Origin: Arcobacter iocasae
GTDB lineage: Bacteria; Campylobacterota; Campylobacteria; Campylobacterales; Arcobacteraceae
Direction: 5' to 3'
Assembly (NCBI RefSeq): GCF_042214795.1
Contig: NZ_CP090177.1
Span: 2,604,001-2,668,000 of the forward strand
DNA: 64,000 bases
Shown in pieces: positions 1-7,598 of the stretch. The position numbers and the translations under genes were made by a program. A model generated the notes under the pieces. That model searched no databases. It was not told where the DNA came from and was given only the letters and a program-made list of their open reading frames with translations. Positions within the stretch are counted from its first letter, which is position 1, and every line of letters begins with the position of its first letter.

Positions 1-94
1 TAGAACTAAAGTAAAATCAAGTACCAACTTATCGTAATATTTGAAATTATTATAATTATAAAGCTTAAAAATATTGATATAAATGCTACTTTAT

Positions 95-103
95 TGCTAT
101 ACT
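95..103 (+). promoter_or_regulatory. Extended -10 promoter of hydA1
   Basis: TGCTATACT is an extended -10 element (TGN-TATACT) about 100 bases before the hydA1 start. No clear -35 box is seen, which is usual in Campylobacterota. It would give a leader of about 90 nt containing a TGAATATTCA palindrome at 170-179. The rest of bases 1-201 holds no gene that I can see. Confidence 0.5.
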
Positions 104-201
104 AGCCCATTATTTAGATACTACATTAAGTTTTAATTAAGTAAGCAAAAGTTAAATTACGATAATAAATGAATATTCATTTTTTAATTTAAGGAGAACA
201 A

Positions 202-1449
202 ATGGCTTACGATTCTCAAGAGATGGTTAAAAAAGTTTTTAATCAAAACTCTGCAAGGGTGGATACGAACAAAGGTGAAGAGTTTTACAATAATCTGTTT
301 GAAAAAACAAAAGCTAGATTAAGTAAACTAAGAAAACAACCAGCTCTTAAAGATATCGATATTATTGATATAGTTGAGAGTGAAGGCGTAAATAGAAGAG
401 ATTTTATGAAGTGGGCAAGTGCAACAACTGCAACACTTATGTTACCTCCTATGTTTACTCCTTTAGTTGCAGAAGCTGCTGAACTTATGAATAGACTTCC
501 TGTGATTTGGATTGAGTTGCAAGATTGTGCTGGAAACTCTGAAGCACTATTGAGATCATCAACACCTACTGTTGATGATTTAATTTTTGATGTATTATCT
601 TTAGAATTTCATGAAACCATTATGGCTGCAGCTGGTCATCAAGCAGATGCTCAACTTGAAGATGCGGTTGAACATTTCAAAGGTAAATATTTATTATTTG
701 TAGAGGGTGCAATTCCTACAGCTATGAATGGTCAATATGGAACTATTGGAGCTTCAGGTGAGACTTTCCAAGAACATTTAATGAGACTATCAAAAGATGC
801 AGCAGCTGTTGTTGCTGTTGGTTCATGTGCCACTTTTGGTGGTATTCCAGCTGCTGCACCAAATCCTACAGGTGCTGTTGGTGTTATGGATTTAGTTAAA
901 GGTAAACCAGTAATTAATATCCCTGCCTGTCCTGCAAATCCAGCAAATATGGTTGGGGTTGTGCTTCATTATGTTTTAACAGGACAAGTTCCAGAACTTG
1001 ATTCACTACTTAGACCAAAATTTGCATTTGGATATAGAATTCATGATAACTGTGAGAGAAGAGCACACTTTGATGCAGGTGAATATGTAGAAGAGTGGGG
1101 TGATGAAGGTGCTAAAAATAATTGGTGTCTATATAAAATGGGATGTAAAGGTCCAATGACATTTAATAACTGTTCAATTATAAGATACAACGATGGTGCA
1201 AACTGGCCAATTGGTGTTGGACGAGGATGTATTGGGTGTAGTGAACCAGACTTTTGGGATAAATATGCATATGAAAGACCTATGGCAGATGCACATATAA
1301 AAGCTCCTACCGGAGGAGTTGAAAAAACTGTTGATGAGTTTGGGTTAGGGTTGTTAACTGCAACTACAATAGGTATAGGTGTTCATGCAATTGCTTCAGC
1401 AGTTGTTGGAAAAAGATCAGTAAATAATGGCGAAAGTGAGGATGCATAA
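202..1449 (+). CDS. hydA: [NiFe]-hydrogenase small subunit, variant (module 1)
   Basis: Electron-transfer subunit of a periplasmic membrane-bound uptake hydrogenase. It has a long N-region, a Tat motif RRDFMKW at residues 65-71, and a C-terminal hydrophobic anchor near residues 372-400. Distal-cluster ligands His281, Cys284, Cys309 and Cys315 and medial-cluster ligands Cys324, Cys343 and Cys346 are present. Of the proximal-cluster ligands, Cys109, Cys209 and Cys243 are present. The fourth, the second Cys of the usual CTGC motif, is Asn112 (DCAGNSE, codon AAC at 535-537). The GCPP context around Cys243 is also altered, to ACPA. The paralogue at 6433 has the normal ECTGCSE. The frame is uninterrupted, so this is a true substitution. 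AAGGAG lies 5 nt before the ATG, and the stop overlaps hydB1 by one base. Confidence 0.95.
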   Translation: MAYDSQEMVKKVFNQNSARVDTNKGEEFYNNLFEKTKARLSKLRKQPALKDIDIIDIVESEGVNRRDFMKWASATTATLMLPPMFTPLVAEAAELMNRLPVIWIELQDCAGNSEALLRSSTPTVDDLIFDVLSLEFHETIMAAAGHQADAQLEDAVEHFKGKYLLFVEGAIPTAMNGQYGTIGASGETFQEHLMRLSKDAAAVVAVGSCATFGGIPAAAPNPTGAVGVMDLVKGKPVINIPACPANPANMVGVVLHYVLTGQVPELDSLLRPKFAFGYRIHDNCERRAHFDAGEYVEEWGDEGAKNNWCLYKMGCKGPMTFNNCSIIRYNDGANWPIGVGRGCIGCSEPDFWDKYAYERPMADAHIKAPTGGVEKTVDEFGLGLLTATTIGIGVHAIASAVVGKRSVNNGESEDA

Positions 1450-3185
1450 TGAGTAAGCATATCGTAATAGATCCTATTACAAGAATTGAAGGACACTTAA
1501 GAATTGAAGCAGTAATTGATGAAAATAATGTAGTTACTGATGCATATAGTTCTTCAACAATGTTTAGGGGAATAGAAGAGATTCTAAAAGGAAGAGATCC
1601 AAGGGATTGTGGACTTCTAGCAATGAGAATTTGTGGTGTTTGTACAGGTACTCACTATCAAAGAAGTATTGAAGCAGTTGAGCATGCATTTAAAGTAACT
1701 ATTCCTAAAAATGCAAGATTAGTGCGAAATATGATGCAAGGTGCTTTATATATCCATGACCATATTGTACATTTTTATCACCTTCATGCACTTGATTGGG
1801 TTGATATTACAAAAGCACTTGAAGCTGATCCTAAAAAAGCTGTTGAGGAGGCTCAAAAATGGGCAAAACTTTCAGGTCAAAGACCATGGAATGCAAGCGA
1901 AGATGTATTTGCTGAAGTACAAGAAAGAGTTACTAAATATGTAAAACAAGGTAGACTTGGTGTATTTGGTAATGCTTATTGGGGAAGCAAAGCTTATAAA
2001 CTAACTCCTGAGCAAAACCTAATAGGTCTTTCTCATTATTTAGATGCATTAGAGTTACAAAGAGAGATTGCAAAAGCACAAGCTATTTTTGGAGGTAAAA
2101 ATCCTCATCCTCAATCAATTGTTGTTGGTGGTGTTACTTGTGTTCAGGATATTAAAAATCCAGCTAGAATAGCAGAATTTAAAGATATTATTCAAAAAGC
2201 ACAAAAATTTTCTAAACAAGCATATCTTCCTGATGTTTATATGGCTGGAACTATGTATGCTGACGAAGCACTTGATGGAACAGGTGGTGGTTTAGGTAAC
2301 TATATGTCTTATGGTGATTTTAATTTAGATGATACACCTTTTTATGAGGCTGCTAAACTTTTCCCTTCTGGAATAGTTATGAATAAAGATTTATCAAAAG
2401 TTTATGACTTAGACCAAACAAAAATATCAGAAGATGTAACTCATGCTTGGTATGAAGGTAAAACAAATTTACATCCTTATGAAGGTGAAACAAAACCAAA
2501 CTACACAGGATTTAAAGAGAAAAAAGATGGTATTGCTTACTTAGATATTAAAAATAAATACTCTTGGATAAAATCACCTCTCTATAATGATAATAGAATG
2601 GAAGTTGGACCACTAGCTAGAATGATAGTAGGTGTGGCAAAAGGTGATGAAAGAATTAGTAAATATGTTACGACATTCTTAAAAAATGGTAATTTACCAA
2701 CAAAAGTTTTATTTTCAACTGTAGGAAGAACAGCTGCTCGAGCTATTGAAACAGAAATGATGTGTGATGTTGTGATAGAGTGGGCAGATGAATTAGCTAA
2801 AAATGCTGCAGGTGGTGATTTATCTACTTGGACTGAATTTGATTTTGATAAAGTTTCTAAAGATGCTCAAGGTTTTGGTATGGCTGAAGCCCCAAGAGGT
2901 GCTTTAGGACATTGGATTAAAATAAAAGATGGAAAAGTTTTAAATTATCAAGCAGTAGTTCCTTCAACTTGGAATGCTGCACCAAAAGATTATAAAAACA
3001 GAATGGGTGCATATGAGGCTTCTTTAGTAGGTACAAAAGTAGTAGATCCTGATATGCCACTAGAGATTTTAAGAACAATACATAGCTTTGACCCTTGTAT
3101 TGCTTGTGCAGTACATATTATAGATACACATGGTAAAGAATTAGGTGTGTATAAAATTGACCCAACAGGTGTTTGCCGTGCGTAA
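1449..3185 (+). CDS. hydB: [NiFe]-hydrogenase large subunit (module 1)
   Basis: Catalytic subunit that splits H2 at the NiFe centre. Both cysteine pairs are intact: RICGVCTGTH at residues 60-69 (Cys62, Cys65) and DPCIACAVH at 548-556 (Cys550, Cys553). The 22-residue tail after His556 is the usual C-terminal extension removed by a maturation protease, presumably the downstream HydD1. At 578 aa it has the expected family length. It starts one base inside the hydA1 stop (TAATG) and overlaps hydC1. Since the active-site motifs are complete, the oddity of module 1 lies in the small subunit and not in catalysis. Confidence 0.97.
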   Translation: MSKHIVIDPITRIEGHLRIEAVIDENNVVTDAYSSSTMFRGIEEILKGRDPRDCGLLAMRICGVCTGTHYQRSIEAVEHAFKVTIPKNARLVRNMMQGALYIHDHIVHFYHLHALDWVDITKALEADPKKAVEEAQKWAKLSGQRPWNASEDVFAEVQERVTKYVKQGRLGVFGNAYWGSKAYKLTPEQNLIGLSHYLDALELQREIAKAQAIFGGKNPHPQSIVVGGVTCVQDIKNPARIAEFKDIIQKAQKFSKQAYLPDVYMAGTMYADEALDGTGGGLGNYMSYGDFNLDDTPFYEAAKLFPSGIVMNKDLSKVYDLDQTKISEDVTHAWYEGKTNLHPYEGETKPNYTGFKEKKDGIAYLDIKNKYSWIKSPLYNDNRMEVGPLARMIVGVAKGDERISKYVTTFLKNGNLPTKVLFSTVGRTAARAIETEMMCDVVIEWADELAKNAAGGDLSTWTEFDFDKVSKDAQGFGMAEAPRGALGHWIKIKDGKVLNYQAVVPSTWNAAPKDYKNRMGAYEASLVGTKVVDPDMPLEILRTIHSFDPCIACAVHIIDTHGKELGVYKIDPTGVCRA

Positions 3186-3897
3186 TTTTAAAAGGGTTGA
3201 AAGAATGACTCCAGTCATGCGAATAATACATTGGACAAATGCTATTTGTATGATTGTTGCAGTTGCAACCGGGCTATATATTGGTCATCCTTATTATCAA
3301 ACATTTATTGCAGATCCAGCTGTTGATAAGTATGTTATGGCATGGAATAGATGGGGACACTTTATTGTGGCAATTATATTTGATGTAACAGCTATTTTAA
3401 TTGGTTATTTATATCTTTTCTCTAGATTTGAAAAACCATATAGAAAGATTTTACCGACAAAGAAAAACTTTATAGAATTCTGTGAAGTTTTTTTCAATCT
3501 AATAACTTTTAATAGAAGAAAAAAGTTTGATTCAACATATAGTGATAGTTATAATATTATGTTTTTTACACTTTTTCATATATTATTAGTATTTATGCTT
3601 TTAACTGGACTTCAAATGTATGTTCATGGTTTAGCTTCAGGACAAAGTTCAATTGGAGCATGGTGGCCATGGCTTTTACATTTTTCTACTGACTGGACAC
3701 TTTGGGTATTTGGTGGAAATATGGGTGTTAGAATTGCACATCATACAGCTATGTATCTTTTATTGATGTGGGTTTTTTCACATATTTATTATCAAATTTG
3801 GAGAACGATTTTTTGGAGAGAAGGAGACATCAATATTGTATTTGGTGGAACAAAATTTATAAATGATGAAGTTAACTCTAAAAATCTAGATAAATAG
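3178..3897 (+). CDS. hydC: Hydrogenase cytochrome b subunit (module 1)
   Basis: Di-haem membrane cytochrome b that passes electrons from HydA to the quinone pool. Four to five membrane segments are visible. Likely haem ligands are His18, His61, His188 or His189, and His202, with the family arrangement HH-N12-H near the C-terminus. I chose the GTG at 3178: it follows an AACAGG ribosome site by 8 nt, overlaps hydB1 by 8 bases, and keeps the basic RNFKRVERMTP segment that precedes the first helix. The next ATG at 3205 would remove that segment. The protein is clearly divergent from the module 2 HydC, which begins MIERKYEFSG. Confidence 0.93.
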   Translation: MRNFKRVERMTPVMRIIHWTNAICMIVAVATGLYIGHPYYQTFIADPAVDKYVMAWNRWGHFIVAIIFDVTAILIGYLYLFSRFEKPYRKILPTKKNFIEFCEVFFNLITFNRRKKFDSTYSDSYNIMFFTLFHILLVFMLLTGLQMYVHGLASGQSSIGAWWPWLLHFSTDWTLWVFGGNMGVRIAHHTAMYLLLMWVFSHIYYQIWRTIFWREGDINIVFGGTKFINDEVNSKNLDK

Positions 3898-3926
3898 AAG
3901 TTATGAGCATAGCTCATAACTTCTAT
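3894..3926 (+). other. 15-bp perfect hairpin between hydC1 and hydD1
   Basis: ATAGAAGTTATGAGC at 3894-3908 is the exact reverse complement of 3912-3926, with an ATA loop. It covers the hydC1 stop codon. No T-run follows, so it is more likely an mRNA stability or processing hairpin than a terminator. A second stem, TTACTTA/TAAGTAA (3926-3932 with 3946-3952), follows directly. It could set a higher level for hydABC than for the maturation genes. Confidence 0.7.
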
Positions 3927-3998
3927 TACTTACATAATATATCCATAAGTAAAAGTTATTTTGTTTTTGAATGTATTAAATAAATATGAAGGTTATAT

Positions 3999-4574
3999 AT
4001 GAGAAATATAGTAATAGGAGTTGGAAATCTACTTTTTAAAGATGAGGGAGTAGGTATTTTAGCTGCCAAGTATTTAGAACAGAATTATAATTTTGAAGGT
4101 GATATTGAGATTATTGATGGGGGAACTTTAGGTTTTAAATTAATGACTTATTTTCAAGAGTATGATAATGTTATTATTTTAGATACTGTATCTATTGAAG
4201 ATAAAGTAGGAGATATTTATAGATTGCCTTCTGATGTTTTATTGGGACTTGGTCAATATAGAAAAACAGCCCATGAAGTTGAGATTGTTGAGATGTTGGA
4301 AATATGTTCTGTTTTAGATAAACATGCAGAAGTTACAATAATAGGAATAATTCCCGAAGATATTATAAGTGTTCAAATAGGACTTACAAAAACTATTGAA
4401 GAGAAATTTATTGGGCTAATAAATCAAGCACTAATTGATATAGAAAATTTAGGAATAAAAGTAGAAAAAAAAGATGAGCAAAAATCTATAGCTCAAATTT
4501 GTAAAGGAATCTTGGGATCGTATAATGATGAATATGATGAACGAATACCAAATGATGAGGATACTACAAGATGA
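3999..4574 (+). CDS. hydD: Hydrogenase maturation endopeptidase (module 1)
   Basis: HyaD/HybD-type nickel-dependent protease that removes the C-terminal tail of the large subunit once the NiFe centre is loaded. The fold begins with GVGNLLFKDEG. The three expected metal or nickel contacts are Glu16, Asp62 (or Asp40 of IDGGTLG) and His92 (TAHEVE). At 191 aa it has normal length with a charged tail. AAGG lies about 7 nt before the ATG. It ends in an ATGA overlap with hydE1. It probably serves HydB1, because module 2 has its own copy; this pairing is inferred from gene order. Confidence 0.93.
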   Translation: MRNIVIGVGNLLFKDEGVGILAAKYLEQNYNFEGDIEIIDGGTLGFKLMTYFQEYDNVIILDTVSIEDKVGDIYRLPSDVLLGLGQYRKTAHEVEIVEMLEICSVLDKHAEVTIIGIIPEDIISVQIGLTKTIEEKFIGLINQALIDIENLGIKVEKKDEQKSIAQICKGILGSYNDEYDERIPNDEDTTR

Positions 4575-6115
4575 AATTATTTTATAAAATAGAATTCAAT
4601 AGTACAAATTTATATTATAAACATATTTTAGAAAACCTAATAAAAGAGTATGATATCAATGCTAGTGTAAAACAATATATTGGATTTATATTAATTACAT
4701 GTAATGATAGCGAAGAAAAGATTGAAGGTTTTTTTAAATATTTAGGTGAGACTTTACCTTTATCAATATTTTTAAAAAACTCATATGTTATTAAAGAGTT
4801 TGATGAATCACTAGAAGAAATTGAAAATAAAAATATACTTCAAAATGTCCTTACTTTTACAAATAAAGACATTAAAAATATAATAAATGAAAATACAAAT
4901 ATTGATTTCTCAAATGATATAAAAAGAATAAAAGAGGGAAGAGTTTCTAAAATAGAGACACATAATGGACTTAAAAATATATTTTTACCTTCAAAAATTT
5001 TAAGAGAAGAGTTTGAATCTAAAAATAATGAAGTGAAACTTTTTATTTGTAATATAAATAAATTATCACAATTGTTTTCTTTGAGTCAAAAAGACCTACA
5101 ACTTCTCTGTTCTATTGAAAGACCTTTAGTAAAACTAAAATTTAATATTTTACAAAATAAAGAAAAAGAGTATTCAAAGAGTAATTTTATATATGCAAAA
5201 TTGCCAGATGATAAAGAGACTATACTTTTTGCAAATGCTTTACAAAAAGAAGGCATTGATTATTTACTTTATGTAAAAGAAGAGAGTTTACAAGATGGGC
5301 TAAAAGTTACTTATTTTAATAATGACAATATAATTATAAATGGTGAAAAATCTCTGTTCCCAAAATATGATTATAATTTAAATAAAAAGTATAATAATTC
5401 AAAGGAATTTTTTGATGATAATGGGGGAGTTATAAAAGCTACACTTGCAACAAATAATAAGAGAATAAAACCAAGTGTATCTATTTATTTTTCATATAAT
5501 AGTGATAATAGTTCTATTTCATTAAATATTCCTGGAAAAGGACTGCGAGATATTATTACAATTCCAAATATTATTTATGATATTAATAATGCGATGGAAG
5601 AGATATCTTTAATTGATGAAAATACAGCTAGATTGATAACAAATTATAAAAATAATTTTTCACAAAATTTTAATAAAGAATTCAAAAATAAAGATGTAAA
5701 TGGATTTGAAGCAATCTTAAATCTCACATCTTATGTACTTGGATTAGGTGATTATTTAGATTTTGAAAATGCTGCTTTTAATTGTAATGTTAAAAGTGGA
5801 CTTCAAATTGATATGAAATTAATAAAAATCGAAGGAATAAATTATTTAGACTATAGACGGATTATTCAAAGCATAATGAGTTATAAAATGGCAGATGTGA
5901 CAAATGAAATATTGGCTTATTCTTTCTATGAGAGTTTAAGTGAATTTATTGTTAATCAAGTAGAAGCTCTTAAAAAAGAGTTAAGTTTTGATGATATTAT
6001 TTTATGTGGAAATATGTTTTCAAATTCTCTTCTTTTAGAAAAGTCTTATAAAACTTTTACTAAAACATTTAATACAATTATTCCAAAAGAGTATTCCTTG
6101 GATAAAGAGTTTTAA
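4571..6115 (+). CDS. hydE: HydE-type hydrogenase accessory protein, zinc finger absent (module 1)
   Basis: Corresponds by position and general sequence to the HydE protein that follows hydABCD in Helicobacter and Wolinella. The biochemical role is not established. The C-terminal part (SIMSYKMADV near residue 437, DIILCGNMFSNSLLLEK near 475) resembles the Kae1/TobZ-like end of HypF (AGGVFQNKTLLE), so HydE looks like a HypF relative without the acylphosphatase domain. No CXXC pair is present anywhere, whereas the 552-aa paralogue at 10575 carries a four-cysteine finger. It is translationally coupled to hydD1. It may be a maturation chaperone specific for the atypical hydrogenase, which is an inference. 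Confidence 0.8.
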   Translation: MKLFYKIEFNSTNLYYKHILENLIKEYDINASVKQYIGFILITCNDSEEKIEGFFKYLGETLPLSIFLKNSYVIKEFDESLEEIENKNILQNVLTFTNKDIKNIINENTNIDFSNDIKRIKEGRVSKIETHNGLKNIFLPSKILREEFESKNNEVKLFICNINKLSQLFSLSQKDLQLLCSIERPLVKLKFNILQNKEKEYSKSNFIYAKLPDDKETILFANALQKEGIDYLLYVKEESLQDGLKVTYFNNDNIIINGEKSLFPKYDYNLNKKYNNSKEFFDDNGGVIKATLATNNKRIKPSVSIYFSYNSDNSSISLNIPGKGLRDIITIPNIIYDINNAMEEISLIDENTARLITNYKNNFSQNFNKEFKNKDVNGFEAILNLTSYVLGLGDYLDFENAAFNCNVKSGLQIDMKLIKIEGINYLDYRRIIQSIMSYKMADVTNEILAYSFYESLSEFIVNQVEALKKELSFDDIILCGNMFSNSLLLEKSYKTFTKTFNTIIPKEYSLDKEF

Positions 6116-6218
6116 AAAATTATTTTCTCAAAAGTACCAATAAGTAACATATGACCAAAATAATTTTATAAAACTAAATTTTATTATAAAGTTAAGATTA
6201 AGTTAAGATTTTTACTTG

Positions 6219-6224
6219 TAATAT
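6219..6224 (+). promoter_or_regulatory. Candidate -10 box upstream of hydA2
   Basis: TAATAT follows TTACTTG and lies 9 bases before the first TGAAC-type palindrome, so that operator would cover the transcription start. The same layout, with -10-like TACACT at 23270-23275, is seen before hypB. Transcripts starting here would meet terminator-like hairpins at 6273 and 6347 before hydA2. Confidence 0.4.
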
Positions 6225-6233
6225 TCCCTTAGG

Positions 6234-6247
6234 TGAACAGTCGTTCA
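6234..6247. promoter_or_regulatory. Operator-like palindrome 1
   Basis: TGAACAGTCGTTCA is a 14-bp inverted repeat with 5-bp arms, TGAAC/GTTCA. It is the first of three matches to TGAAYANNYRTTCA between hydE1 and hydA2; a fourth precedes hypB. The shape suits a TetR-like dimeric repressor, but no such regulator gene lies in the window. Confidence 0.55.
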
Positions 6248-6272
6248 TTAAAATAATAAAGATTTAAAGTTA

Positions 6273-6305
6273 AAAACCAACTTCTTTTAGAAGCTGGTTT
6301 TTTTA
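6273..6305 (+). terminator. Intrinsic terminator upstream of hydA2 (first)
   Basis: AAACCA-A-CTTCT / AGAAG-C-TGGTTT forms an 11-bp stem with one A-C mismatch and a TTT loop, followed by seven T. It can end the hydABCDE-1 transcript, or end a short RNA of about 75 nt begun at the 6219 promoter. Confidence 0.75.
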
Positions 6306-6317
6306 TTATTTTAGAAG

Positions 6318-6331
6318 TGAATAGTTATTCA
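6318..6331. promoter_or_regulatory. Operator-like palindrome 2
   Basis: TGAATAGTTATTCA is a 14-bp inverted repeat with 6-bp arms (TGAATA/TATTCA). It lies 84 bases after palindrome 1, between two terminator-like hairpins. Confidence 0.55.
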
Positions 6332-6346
6332 TTTAATTTATATATG

Positions 6347-6373
6347 CCAACCACATTTTGGGTTGGTTTTTTT
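6347..6373 (+). terminator. Intrinsic terminator upstream of hydA2 (second)
   Basis: CCAACC and GGTTGG pair around an 8-base loop and are followed by seven T. It shares the CCAAC and GGTTTTTTT features of the terminator at 6273, which suggests that a palindrome-plus-terminator unit was duplicated. Confidence 0.7.
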
Positions 6374-6386
6374 ATACAAAAAATAA

Positions 6387-6400
6387 TGAATAACTATTCA
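6387..6400. promoter_or_regulatory. Operator-like palindrome 3
   Basis: TGAATAACTATTCA is the reverse complement of palindrome 2 and lies 69 bases downstream of it, just before the hydA2 ribosome site (AAGGA at 6422-6426). Binding here could block a promoter close to hydA2 or elongation into it. Confidence 0.55.
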
Positions 6401-6432
6401 TTATTTCAACTTTATTAATAAAAGGATTAATT

Positions 6433-7596
6433 TTGGATATGTCAAAATTATTTAATAAATTATCAAAAAGATTAGAGAGTTTAGAAAAACTTGCTAAATT
6501 AAATGATAATAAATCAATCCCAGATGTTTTAGAAGAAAAAGGGATTAAACGAAGAGATTTTATGAAATGGGCAACTGCTATGACTGCAATGTTAGCTCTT
6601 CCTGGGTCATTTACACCATTAGTTGCAAAAGCAGCAGAATTAAGTGATAGATTACCAATTATATGGCTTCATATGGCTGAATGTACAGGATGCTCTGAAT
6701 CACTATTAAGAACAGATGCTCCAACAATTGATTCATTGATTTTTGATTATATATCTTTAGAATACCATGAAACACTTATGGCAGCAGCTGGTTGGCAAGC
6801 TGAAGGAAACTTAGAAAATGCAATAGAAAAACATAAAGGTAAATATATCTTGATGGTTGAGGGTGGAATTCCCCATGGTGAAAGTGCACACTTTTTGACT
6901 ATTGGTGGACATGGAAAAACTGGTGAAGAAAATGCTAAAACTGCCTGTGAATCTGCAGCTGCAATTTTTGCTATTGGTACTTGTTCTTCTTTTGGTGGAG
7001 TTCAAGCTGCTATTCCTAATCCAACTGGTGCAGTAGGACTTTCAAAAATTACAAATAAACCTGTAATTAATGTACCGGGTTGTCCTCCTAGTGAGAAAAA
7101 TATAGTTGGTACTTTGATGCATTATATTTTATATGGAAGTTTACCTGCTCTTGATGCATATAATAGACCTAAATGGGCTTATGGGATGCGTATTCATGAC
7201 TTATGTGAGAGAAGAGGTCATTTTGATGCTGGTGAGTTTGTAGAAGAGTTTGGAGATGAGGGTGCTAAAAGAGGATATTGTTTATATAAAGTAGGATGTA
7301 AAGGGCCATATACCTTTAATAACTGTTCTAAAAATAAATTTAATTCACATATGTCTTGGCCAATACAAGCAGGTCATGGATGCATTGGGTGTAGTGAACC
7401 AGATTTTTGGGATACTATGGGACCTTTTGAAGAGCCAGTTGCTGACAAATTATATAACACAGTTTTTGGTGGAGGTGGTGCTGATGCTACTGCTGATAAA
7501 ATTGGTATTGGTTTATTAAGCGTTACAGCAATTGGAATTGCAGCTCATGCCGTAATATCAAATGTTAAACATCCAAAAAGTGATGATGAGGAATAA
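6433..7596 (+). CDS. hydA: [NiFe]-hydrogenase small subunit, canonical (module 2)
   Basis: Group 1-type uptake hydrogenase small subunit. It has a Tat motif RRDFMKW from residue 40, the proximal-cluster motif ECTGCSE with Cys84 and Cys87, GTCSSFGG and GCPPSE for the remaining proximal ligands, the distal HDLCERR set and the medial CIGCSEPDFWD set. A C-terminal hydrophobic anchor precedes a charged tail. The start taken is TTG 6433, six nt after AAGGA; the in-frame ATG at 6439 would leave a 12-nt spacing. hydB2 follows after 2 nt. All twelve expected cluster ligands are present, unlike the module 1 paralogue. Confidence 0.97.
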   Translation: MDMSKLFNKLSKRLESLEKLAKLNDNKSIPDVLEEKGIKRRDFMKWATAMTAMLALPGSFTPLVAKAAELSDRLPIIWLHMAECTGCSESLLRTDAPTIDSLIFDYISLEYHETLMAAAGWQAEGNLENAIEKHKGKYILMVEGGIPHGESAHFLTIGGHGKTGEENAKTACESAAAIFAIGTCSSFGGVQAAIPNPTGAVGLSKITNKPVINVPGCPPSEKNIVGTLMHYILYGSLPALDAYNRPKWAYGMRIHDLCERRGHFDAGEFVEEFGDEGAKRGYCLYKVGCKGPYTFNNCSKNKFNSHMSWPIQAGHGCIGCSEPDFWDTMGPFEEPVADKLYNTVFGGGGADATADKIGIGLLSVTAIGIAAHAVISNVKHPKSDDEE

Positions 7597-7598
7597 AA

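Noticed and set aside
170..179. TGAATATTCA palindrome before hydA1 as another copy of the hydA2/hypB operator
   Set aside because: The half-sites are 4 bases closer than in the four 14-bp sites, which would put the two recognition helices on different faces, so I do not count it as the same site. It may be an unrelated short palindrome in AT-rich DNA.
526..537. A sequencing frameshift or pseudogene explaining the missing Cys in HydA1
   Set aside because: The frame is open and conserved on both sides, with all downstream ligands in place. A single codon reads AAC, and a frameshift cannot produce this.
6234..6247. LexA-type (GAAC-N4-GTTC) SOS box
   Set aside because: The inner spacing matches the Gram-positive LexA pattern for one of four sites only. 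Campylobacterota generally lack LexA, and the linked genes are hydrogenase genes.
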